From NCBI RefSeq assembly GCF_019649055.1, contig NW_026570222.1, positions 1,860,001-1,924,000 on the forward strand: a DNA stretch of 64,000 nucleotides. Direction: 5' to 3'. Shown one piece after another: positions 10,762 through 21,600 of this stretch (positions within the stretch are counted from its first letter, which is position 1; every line of letters starts with the position of its first letter). This DNA is from Paramacrobiotus metropolitanus (lineage: Eukaryota > Tardigrada > Eutardigrada > Parachela > Macrobiotidae). A program made the translations under genes and the position numbers. Under the pieces are notes generated by a model, which ran no database searches, had not been told where the DNA came from, and was given only the letters and a program-made list of their open reading frames with translations.

Positions 10762-11093
10762 TACCAGGGAAAGCCACCTCCAGAGGTGGCTTCGCGTACC
10801 GTATCGTTTTTCTTTGTATTTCAGGGTATGCGCAAAAAGCGCGCGCAAAATTTTTGGCTGATATGAGACGCGGGGTTGATACAGGTTCTGAGATACGGTT
10901 CGCAAGATACCGTATCGGAGAGTTGTGAATACGGGACGCATATGGGTACGAGCCATACCCCCGTCCCGAATTTTTTCGCGGGTAACCGGGTACGCGAATC
11001 GAAAACCGCCATACTGTATCGCGTACCTGCTGTTCTGGGACGGTGGGGTACCGTACGAAAGCTAGATTCGCTACAGATATGAGACCCTCCCTA
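10762..11093 (+). repeat. Dispersed repeat A, copy 2
   Basis: Second nearly full-length copy of the repeat at 564-889. It includes the same left end (ACCAGGGAAAGCC, here with an extra CAGAGGTGG duplication) and right end (GAGACCCTCCCT). Without the nested MITE of copy 1 it shows that the repeat ends at about 11093. Confidence 0.7.
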
Positions 11094-13198
11094 ATTATTG
11101 AAAATTGTAATCTAGGTTTTGCTCAATCCGGCTGGGGGAATTCGCCACAAAGACTGTTGGCGGCTTCTGGAAGCCTAATTTCTGGTCTTCCCGCAGCATT
11201 GTACTGTTATTAAAATTCTCCTCGTTTATTCTCCGAGAAGCACAAAACGCTTTTATGTTCAGAACTCTTCGCTCTTGCAATGTAAATCAAGAACGAAAAA
11301 AGGCAGCCCCTACTAGTTTTAAAAAAGAATTAAAACTGTTAGTGACCAGTTGTCAAAAAACGAAACCTGTCAGTCTCCACAGGGCAAAAATATGGAAAAT
11401 CTAGAAAAAACATTTGCGGTTAACCAACTGGCAATAAATTTGATCATGGCTAGTATGCGCTGGAGTGGGTCAAGGGTAAAGTTTTTATTGAGGAAACGGA
11501 TCCGAAGTTCGGAATAGCAGGAAAGGGGAAAACCAAAAAACTTGATGGCTTTTAGAAATAAAATTATTATGCTAATGTGTGAAAGTTTAGAAAGGTTTAG
11601 TCATCACGATAATAGCTAGGGCATGGTAAGCTTGTACTATTAGAAATTACAGGTAAAAAGGTTGAGAGGGAGAGAAGTGGCAACAAAACAACTGAATTTT
11701 GGGAAAGGGAGTGGTTAGGCTGCCCAAAGCATCACCGGCTAAATATTTTTTCGTCTGGTTCGTTCTTCTTCGAAAGTTAGAATTATTTTTTTCTTCGATA
11801 GGTAAGAGATCAGGTTACGCAACAAAAAATATATCGCTGATGAATCACATCAACTGGAAACCTGGCAAAATAGGGAAAAAAACTTTTGGTATCCCCTTTG
11901 TATAATAATACGCGTATTACAGCTTGGTGGCACTGTTAAAAATTTCTGGTAGACTGGCCTGATGCCATTTAAGTACGATTCAGAATGATAAACCACTACG
12001 GGGGTTAGGTACATTCTTAAAATCAGACTTCAGAACCATCTCACAGTCGCAGAATCTTCGCGGCCATTTTGTCTTTTTTCTTTCGTTTTATTTTCTTTTG
12101 ATGAGAAATATATATCAAGACGATGGAATATTATCTGTTATGGGACGTAAAGTTCGATGCAGTTGGAGCGAAGCTGTCCAAAAAGCGTGTTGGCTGTTGA
12201 GACAGTGATGAGGTGGTCGATTTAGCAGTGGTGGGTTCTTGGCTTTTCCCATAGACTTTGTATGTTAAAGTTTTTGAGAGTTTTCTTTCAAACTTACGTT
12301 TTTCTTCAAAAACTGATTTGTGATGGCTAATTTACACTTTAAGGGCTATCGAATGATACGTAGTCACAGCAGTTTGGATCAGTGCATCGAGCTGACGGAC
12401 TCAACAAAGATTAACGCTTACGCGATTATTACTTCGTCAAGAGCATAAAAAATTAATTCGTCTGAAGCCACGAAGAGCGTACGTCACGCTTTTCCAATTC
12501 CACAATCCCAATACCATTTTCCAGTGGTACTGGCGCTCGCGCTCGTGCAATAATGTGGTTCGCAAACCACCGCTAGTAATAGAGATAAGTAAGAATATGA
12601 GCAGTAGTTCTTTATACGAATGCAGCGTATAAGACTATAAGCGTAGTCTACTCGTAGCTGAACTGTATCTCTCTCTAGTCCTCTATTCAGCTTGACTACG
12701 GTATAAGTCAAGACGTGTCCAACTGACGGTAGGTAAAATATTTTATAGACTGGTGGACGGTGGTCAAAGTCTATCTCGAATACGGGCGAACCAATCGTGA
12801 GCTGCCATTATTCTATAAAACCGGTAGACAAGATCTGTGAGCAAACAATCAATCGATCTATTACAGTACTTCGTAAAACGGATTCTATGATGTTTGTGAC
12901 TTGTGCGGTGCTGGCTGTCGCTTCTAATCGCCACCTCTACATACGGTACCGTGGCGTAGATTGATCCATTTTATATTTTTAAAAAGATTTGTAGTATGAG
13001 AAACTTAATATATAGCCTGACATACTACAAGACATTTTGAGTTTTATCGCATTTATTAATTATATGCAGAACCGCGTAGTTGACTGTTGAGCGGTGTAAA
13101 TTTGTGGCTGTGTGTGCCAATGTTTAACCGAAAGCGATAGCCGCTCGGCAGATCTCCGAAAAAGACAACAACGTTGTAATCGTTAATTGTACAGCACA
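11094..13198. other. Intergenic sequence upstream of Fringe
   Basis: No open frame here resembles a known protein and none is bounded by convincing splice sites. The final few hundred bases before 13199 presumably hold the Fringe promoter and 5' UTR. I see no decisive core promoter element. Confidence 0.4.
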
Positions 13199-16100
13199 AT
13201 GTCACCATCCGATCGCAACAAACCGGGTTCCACTCTTTTTATGCCCAGAGATAACTTTTATCGTTCTTCGATCCGAAATACAAGATCTCAACCATTTTAT
13301 ATTACGCCCGTGTATTCCAAAATGGCTGTGTCAAAAAAACGTTTTTCAATGCTCACGTTATTCGTTGGAATTTGTATCCTGTACTTCGGGTACGATACGT
13401 ATACAAATTACCTGATAAATCAACAACTTCGAGAACTCAGAGAAGATGTTGACATATTGTTGGAAATATCACGAACTTCCATCCGTCCGCAGTCTTCGCA
13501 GACAACAACGTATCGCATTATCGGCGGAGAAAATGGACAGTCTGGTAGCGAGCCTAATAGGGAAAGCACAGCGCTATTACAGTTGAATGATTTGCATATC
13601 AGCGTAAAAACATCCAAAAAGTTTCATCACCAGCGACTGGATATTATTTTGCGAACATGGTTTAGTCACGCAAAAAATCAGGTCAGTAGTAGTACTACTA
13701 AGGATAAAAAGTTATTAAATAGCGCATGAGTTAGAATTTAATCATGGTTTATTCACGATTTATTTTATTAGTATGAATTTGTTAAATATTTTTCGAGTTA
13801 CGAGTGTGACCACTGACCATTAGCCATGTGATTTGCGAATCGTTTTGGGTTTGAAATCGGTACTGATGTTGTCGACTCGCCATTTGTATTACACTCGTAA
13901 GTTATTTTCTCGGCACGTTGTGAATTTGACAGCTTATCTTTAACCGTTAGCGTGTACATTTTGCGTTGTTTAAATAAGCATGACGGAAAGAAGCGACTTA
14001 AAAAAATGAATTTGAAAGCCATTATGATTTTGCGAAGGAAATAACGCTAGATATTTTCTAAAGCTATATAGATCTATATTATAATTATTATGTAATAATA
14101 ATAATATTGCTTTAAGCTATAGATCCACGCCGTGTGATACTGTAACTTGTAAGTTTGTAACTTTGGACAGACAGAAATTTAAACTGACAGAGAGATTGTG
14201 TGAGTGTAAACTCGGGAGAGGCAGAATGCTGTAAGTCAGGATAGACAGAGACGTAGATGCAGAGGAGGAGCATGTTTTGTGAACTGTGAAAGAACGCACT
14301 GAATGTCATTGTCAGTTGACTCAAAATTTCAAGCACTAGTTTTTCGTTTACCTCTCCATAAAACTTCCCAACCAACATCTCAGAAGATAGAGAAAAAATT
14401 TAGAAGTTTTTTTATCTCTGATGAGTGGTTATTTGTGGCGAACCGAGAAAGTTAGGCTTGTTTTGGTTTCTCGTAGACAAAGCATAGGGTGCAGGCAACC
14501 CCTCCATCGCACGGACCCATACTATGTCTATGAAAAACCGAAACAAACATAACTTCCTTGGTTCGCTATAAAAACATACTCTCCATATATCAAAAAAATT
14601 CTGAAATTTTATTCTCTGTTCTGAACCATGGACTGGGAAGTTTTGTTAAAGACACAACGAAAGGCTGGTGCTGCAAGTTTTGGAGATCAAGTGGCAGTCG
14701 AAACTCGAAATCAGCTACCCAGAGTCCAGACTACTACACGTATGCGCGTACGCGAGGTGGTTGCCAGACCATCTCGTTCAAATAGCCGTGCACTCAAGCG
14801 AACTTCTCAGATAAAATTCAACAACAAAATTTTTTTGCAGTTAAGTAAGTATTATTATGTAACCACGTGTACTCTAAACCATCCATTTCCTTCGCAAGGC
14901 CGCAGGATGCGGCGTCACTTTAAGTGTTTTTTTGAAACTGTACTGAGTAGGTCGTTTGCGATGATAAGCAGGATATGCAATAGAAATACAAAAATGCTTG
15001 CAGAAACAGTAATAATCACAAATCACAATATAGCTCTGCGTTAGCCGTTAGGCATTAAATATTGCAATATCGTTAGCTTTCTGTTCAAAGAAATGGATTT
15101 GCTCGGATGTCAAATATAGGATTCGTAGCTGCAGAGTGCAGACGCATTCGACTTGTATCCGCGTTCCCTCTGTCCCTTTATCTAACTTAAGGTAATTACA
15201 AAAATCTCATTACTAGACCTTCGCCAGTGGACTTGAGCCGGTGGCAAAATTAATAGCTTGCATTCAATGTCCATCGGTAGAACAGTACTCTAACAATTTA
15301 GTTACTTCTGATCGCAGACAGCGTGCATTGTTAACACTCGAGTGTTACGGGGAGTGTATGATGCTCCCTCGAGAAGTCTGTTACAGTAATTGTTATCCCT
15401 GGTTACACCGTTACAGTACCCGATTTGCGATAAGCCGCCGATCAAGAGAGCAGGCGCAAAAACCGCGCGCAGGGGCCATAAAAAGTAATTAAAAAGTAAT
15501 TAAGACGCTGCTCTCTAAGACATGGCCTGCTCCCACAGGCACGGGCCCGACTCACAAAAGTGACTATGCGGAGTCCGGTAGTGGTCATGAGCATACGCGA
15601 TGTACAACAATGGAGGAGACACAGGAGGAGGGAGAAATTAGTCTGCCCTGTGTCTGTGGACGCTGGACAGTGGACACTCACTAGCTCCAAGCGCATCGTA
15701 TACAGGTTCAATGTGCATCCAGTGCATGTTAATTTTGCCACCGTCATAAAAATCCATTTGCTCGAAGTGGTTTGTTTACATAAGGATTGAATTTATTCGG
15801 CTGAGCTAAAGAGTAGGCTTACTGAAAAACATTACTGTATATATATTTCCACTATGGTATGTAGTACTACTATGTATGTACCACTTCCAGCAATTACGCT
15901 TGTAACGTCAAATGCAAGGGCACTGGGCGGGCGTCGTATAGATCTTTTTCTTAAAATTTCCTTGATTTTTTCGAATATTTTCGTTTCCTGATTTTTTAGC
16001 GTGTTGGAATTTTGTGTGTTTCCCAGCTTTTGATGTTGTGCATTAAGTTGATCTACCGGGTAGCTGAAAAAAATGACGGCATCCTGTTTTGGCTTGTTTT

Positions 16101-18222
16101 TCGTGGGCCCGTTGTCGCATTGTAAATTGTTTAGGAGGATTAGGAGCATGAGCATACAAGTGTGAGAATGCCGTAATCATTAGCACTCGCTGCAGACAAA
16201 GATTTTTGGTTTTATGGCAGATATATTTCATAACCGATGAAGAAGATGAAGAATTTAAGCTGAAAACAGGTAAATACAAAAAGTCTAATTTGTTTGTACA
16301 AATTGTTATAAAAGTGTGTTCTCTTTTGTAGATGGCCACCTGATAATCTCTGGATGTTCTAATTCTCATGACAGGTGTGTAGAAATGTTTTAAGTAATTA
16401 TTTAATGGTAGCACTGCTTATTGCTAGTACATAATTATATGTATGTGCTTCAGCTGTTCAACGCTATGAACACTTCTCACAACCACGGCAGCGCAGTTGT
16501 CGAATCTGGATTAATGTAATAATATTTGTATCACATATTACATAAGTGTTAATGTTATAATGTAATAGTATTAGTATTAATGTATTATTGGATTGATGTA
16601 ATAATTGTCGAATCTGTATTAATGTAATGTAATACGGTATCATATTCCTGATATCTATATACTAGTAAGTAGTATGAGTGCTAGGGTAGTTATCAGATCA
16701 TGGCTGATCGTGAGGGGATGTTTTAGGAAGGCTCTTTGTTGTAAGATGGCGATGGAGCTGGATTTCTTCTTATCGCAAAACAAAAAGTACGACTTAATTT
16801 GGTGACATTTCGCAGGATACGCTTTCTGAAAAGCTGATAAATATTTACTGTGTTAGATGGTTTTGCCATTTTGATGATGATAATTACGTGAACGTATGGA
16901 ATCTCTTGGACATGTTGCGTGGATATGATTACGCCGGACAGTGGTATCTCGGTAAAATCAGCACCAACGCTGCAGTAGAACTTCAGCTTTCCGATGAAGT
17001 AAGTTGACTTTCCGATGAAGTAAGTTGACAATTATGTGCGTCTTATTTTCGAAAACATAAGCTAGCAAAGTCACCGAAGTGAGATAGGTAATTAACATTA
17101 TGCCAGGCTTATGGTAATGCAATGCCGACAGTCGTGCGTGCCCGCCGTAATGATCCGGCTGCCGGCATGGCTGAATAGTGAATACTATATCGCGTGTCCA
17201 TCACAAAGTTTGTCACACGACAAACTTCATTCGAAAATTGTATTCTATTATTGTCCCTGGTTCTAGTTACTGTGTACACGTACCAATAATGCAATGTAGA
17301 AAAGGGTATTGAGTATTGATACCTTATTGAGTATTGACAACAGACCAGCGTAGCGGGAACAACCTCTAAAGAAAAAAATAATTTCAATCCCACTTGTCGC
17401 CGAACGCAATGCCAAATGTGAGAGCATACACTGCGAGCAGCTGCTTTATGCTTTGTATAGCGCATGCTGCTGAACTGCAGTCACTTACGTACCGGCATGC
17501 GAATAATCATCCCGTATATTTTTGTTTTTATTCAAATTTTCGTACCATTTTTATTTGGTTTTGTTTAATCATTTGCAGAAATTTTTTAACAAAAACGTAA
17601 GAACTTAATGTTGCAGCAGGAGTGTCGGGTTATTGCTATGATTATTATGAATCGAAATAAAGATATATGTATGGAAAAAGTATTTCGCAGTGGGCTAGTG
17701 AGTATATATTAAGGTGAATATTTTGAATTTGCAGGACCAAAATGCAGTCTTTCAGTTCGCTACAGGTGGCGCTGGTTTTTGTTTAAGCTATTGTTTAGTC
17801 GAAAAAATGAAGCCTCTGATCTCTGGGGGAAAGTTTATGAGTATCGCAAAAAAAACTCGGGCGCCTGACGATGTTACCGTAGGCTACATTGTCGGTAAGC
17901 GCTGCAAAATTCAAATTCACTTTCCGTATTCATATTTTTGGTATATGTTTAATGACTTGTTTCAGGGCACCTTTTGAAAGTTCCACTTACAGTTATCGAG
18001 CGCTTTCATTCACACCTGGAACCTCTGCACCTCATGGACTTGGAAACTTTGAAAACCCAGATCAGTTTCGGCTACTCAACGAATCCCGGAAATCAGATGA
18101 ACAGGGTATCGGTTTCCGGTTGGGATACCGAATCAGATCCGACGCGATTCCTTTCTCTCGATTGTGTCCTTCGTCCTGATGATGAAAAGAGAGACTGTCC
18201 TACTGTACCTGTTTCTGTTTAG
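13199..18222 (+). CDS. fng: Fringe beta-1,3-N-acetylglucosaminyltransferase
   Basis: Fringe extends O-fucose on Notch EGF repeats in the Golgi and so tunes ligand choice. Seven exons join in phase: 13199-13681, 16221-16269, 16332-16374, 16727-16786, 16857-16998, 17735-17894, 17966-18222, giving 397 residues, close to the family's usual 320-400. It is a type II membrane protein with a single span at about residues 50-66 and a short cytosolic head. Family landmarks are present: [16 protein letters not shown] at the start of the catalytic domain, the metal-binding DDD (218-220, in [12 protein letters not shown]), the FATGGAGF donor-site block (267-274), PDDVTVGY (303-310) and FHSHLE near the end. 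Intron 1 is large (2.5 kb); the others are 62 to 736 bases. The exon 5 donor is tandemly duplicated. AATAAA lies at 18409. The start is the first ATG of the open exon. Confidence 0.93.
14628..15044 (+). CDS. Uncharacterised ORF inside Fringe intron 1
   Basis: A 138-codon frame starting in a good ACCATGG context lies within the 2.5-kb first intron of Fringe on the same strand. The first 60 residues are rich in Arg, Ser and Thr ([17 protein letters not shown]). The remainder looks like random translation after a possible CAG/GTAAG-type junction near 14840. I recognise no domain. It could be a nested gene's first exon, an alternative exon or chance. Confidence 0.2.
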   Translation: MDWEVLLKTQRKAGAASFGDQVAVETRNQLPRVQTTTRMRVREVVARPSRSNSRALKRTSQIKFNNKIFLQLSKYYYVTTCTLNHPFPSQGRRMRRHFKCFFETVLSRSFAMISRICNRNTKMLAETVIITNHNIALR

Positions 18223-18617
18223 ATCCCGCCTTATAATGGTATGATAGAGTGATAATATTACTTCGGTATCTGCTTAACTAACAAATCTGTGATGCGTTGG
18301 AGATTTTTTCCACAAAGATTTCTGTATGTTTTGAATGCCTTAATTTGTGACTTCTTGCACAAAATCAGTTGACAATTGTATGTTTGGCATTCCTCACTTA
18401 TGGGAGAAAATAAAAATAATTCAGGAATATGGCTTAGCAGTCAGAAATTTTACTCTTTTTCTTCTCTGCTAAATCTTTGTAATTTATTTTCGAACTTTAT
18501 GAAGTTTTACAAACCGAAAGCATTCATTCGTATAGTCATAGTGTATTAAAAGTCTGTAAAAATATCCCATCGGTCCCAAACCTCACTGAATCATACAAAA
18601 ATCACCAGCTAAAATTA

Positions 18618-21600
18618 TCACAGACCAACGTGAGGCTCGACCGCTTGCAACTGCACTGCCATCTGTTGATCCAAACCAAAATATGAATCGGAAACCAAAT
18701 AAAAATGCAATATCACCCGTCCAGGCTGGGATGGTGCTGAGAAAAGCAATGAGGAACTGAGTGAGCGTGAGATGAATCCGACACGTTTCATCGCCAACAA
18801 TTCTCCACTGTCCACTTCACCGAGTAGCAGCCACCAGCCCTCGTCCTTAGGTTTATGAAACCGGGATGTAGCGACCTTTCTACCGGGCTGAAAAAAGTAG
18901 AATAGTAAGTGTCATACGTTTTCCTCAGCGGAGCAAGTGTTCAAAATTTATTGGAATAACAACAACTGTCAAAAGTCACTTCATGAATACAACGTTGTAA
19001 AAAAACTTACGGTTTTGCGTGATAAAAGACGGATGCAGTTAATCTCCAGCACGTAAGTTCCCCCGCATTCCACATCAATCCACAAATTTCGGTCGTCAAC
19101 AATATTTACGGTGCGAATGCTGCTATCAGTATTATCACCAGAATCTGCTTCCACATTCTTCTTCAGGCCTAATTCTACTTCCAAAAGTGGAAATGAAAGG
19201 ATAGTCTCAATAATCTGAAAAACAGCCGGCATGATGAAAGAAATTATAACTGCATTGCTGGAAATCGATATGTCTTTGCGTACTTTGTCATCGTGACCTT
19301 TTCCAGGTGGGCATATGTTTCGCAGTAGGGTCCCCAGATGGCTTTCATTCTTTTTTGATAACGCGGTGTAATGAATTAGTGCAGGAAGTGTTCCAGCAAC
19401 GTTTCTATACACAAAAATTACTAAATCATAGAACGCAACCAAATAAGACTATTAAAATTATTTTTCCCACTGAACCAGAAATCAAAAACCAGTATCATGC
19501 TGAAAGAAGCATCATCAAAGCTGAATAAAAGGAAACAGTTAAAACAACCTGTCATATCCTCGTACCGCAATGCTTGCACTCGGAGCAGTCTAGCAATACA
19601 AACGCCTGAATTATTATTTTTTATTTATTATCTTTCCTACAGTAGCCAACTTATTCAGCGTAAGCTGATGAAGATATCTTACCAGGCTAATGGAAAATTT
19701 TTTTGGTACATTTTGAAAATTTTATACTTTTTTTGGTTTGATTTTATGAGATAAAAGTTACCCACCTAGGAATCGAACCCAGGACATACAGTCTTAAAGC
19801 CAGACGTACTACCACCAGGCTATGGGCAGATTAACATAAATTTGGTTTTATTATCCCTACTAGCTTATTCAAAGCTGATGAATATCTTACCAGGCTAATG
19901 GAAAATATTTAAGCTGATATATATCGCATAAATACTTGCCCTTCCATTACCTGTATAATGCGCATAACCTGATCTAGAACATGGCTTTTCAGATCCGTTG
20001 CATAATCTGCATTAGGCATGGCAATCTGATTTCGAGAAAAATACACTTGCAGCAGCAGGAAAACTTTCGCATGTGAACTATCCAGTCGAGATGTTTCAAC
20101 GGGCAGCGGCACTTGTCGAGAAAGAAGGCTACAATTTGAGAACAAATAAACAATCTTTTCCGGCACAAATCAAATGAACGCAAGTAATCACCCATTTTCG
20201 GCATCCTCATTGTGGCGAACTGGCACCTGCGCGAATTCTTGGACGTCCGATAGTATCAAAAGAACTTCAGAGAGCTTAGCACTTGGTGTCAGTCTTTCAT
20301 GAAGAATTCGCATGGTGCCGTGTTTCAAATAGTAATAAGACGCAATAGTCCCAAGGTACGTTGGGAAAACGAGAAAGTTCGGAATCTAAACACACCTTTC
20401 AATTTGAAGACAATAAATGTTATGTTATCAAACGACTGCCCAACGCGTGAAAACAAAAGATTTACTTGATGAAGCGACGGTATGCGTATCGATAAAGGAT
20501 CGCACAAATAATTTCTCAAAATGATGACGTTAAACTTTGTGCAACCCGGCAAGCGAGGAACAAACAACTTACGTCTCCATCGAACTTCCTTCTTCCCTCA
20601 TTTTCGTCGTACTCCACACAGCCGGAATTTTTTAAATCAATCAAACAATCCAGAATCAGCTTCTTAACATGATTTTTTACGTCGGCAACAAGAACGGGGT
20701 CATCGTCCAACATGTTTGCAGCTTTTTCGGGATTTTGAAGCGAAATTGGTCGAATCACGGAATAGTAACTACAGACACAAAACAATGGTTACTATATATT
20801 ATGTTTTTTCATCTGCTTATCTAGATTGAGGTAGCCATACTAACTCGGGGTTTGCCAAAAGACGTCGGAACAAATAGGTCCAGGTCATGTACTCCAGAGT
20901 TCCTTCAAAGGTGATCAGTGTTCCCGCCACAATCTCAGCATTGATATGGTCGGGCAAAACATCCTGCAACTGGCTCTCCACGGGCAACGGGTGGTGCAAA
21001 AATTTGCTGTAGTAATGCTTCAATGGCTCGTGGCAAAGAATTACCGCGACACCCTCCGTGTCAAACTGTGGACGTCCAGCTCGACCCGCCATCTGCAGGA
21101 CATCTGAAGCACACAAACTTTCTAATCACGATCATCAGTACAATGAACAGCATGTATCGTAGCCCATAAAGTACTGCTCAAACGTACCAGTTACCGGCAT
21201 TTTAACATACTGCTTCGTTTTTCCATCGTAATACTCGGTTCCCTTAATGACAACCTGGAACACAAATAGCTTACAATGTCAGCAATGCATGAGTAACAAT
21301 AAAACAATACTGCGCAACAAACTTACCAAATGTGCAGGAAAATTAACACCCCAAGCGAGAGTGGCCGTAGCGATCATAACCTGTCAACACAAGCAGTGAC
21401 AATTATCTAAAATCCCACATGTTAACAGATTTTTTTAAGACATCCAACATTATCAACTGCAAAACAGAATTTATCACAAATAAAACAGAAATGAGCATAC
21501 CAGAATCTTTTCTTTTAGAAACAGCTGTTCGACGGTAACACGATCTTTTTCATGCAGACCAGCGTGATGGATACCAATGCCATACATTAACAGCTGCTTT

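Noticed and set aside
19759-19828. Functional tRNA gene
   Set aside because: The D arm does not pair and the anticodon loop lacks U33 in the only foldable register, so I call it tRNA-like only.
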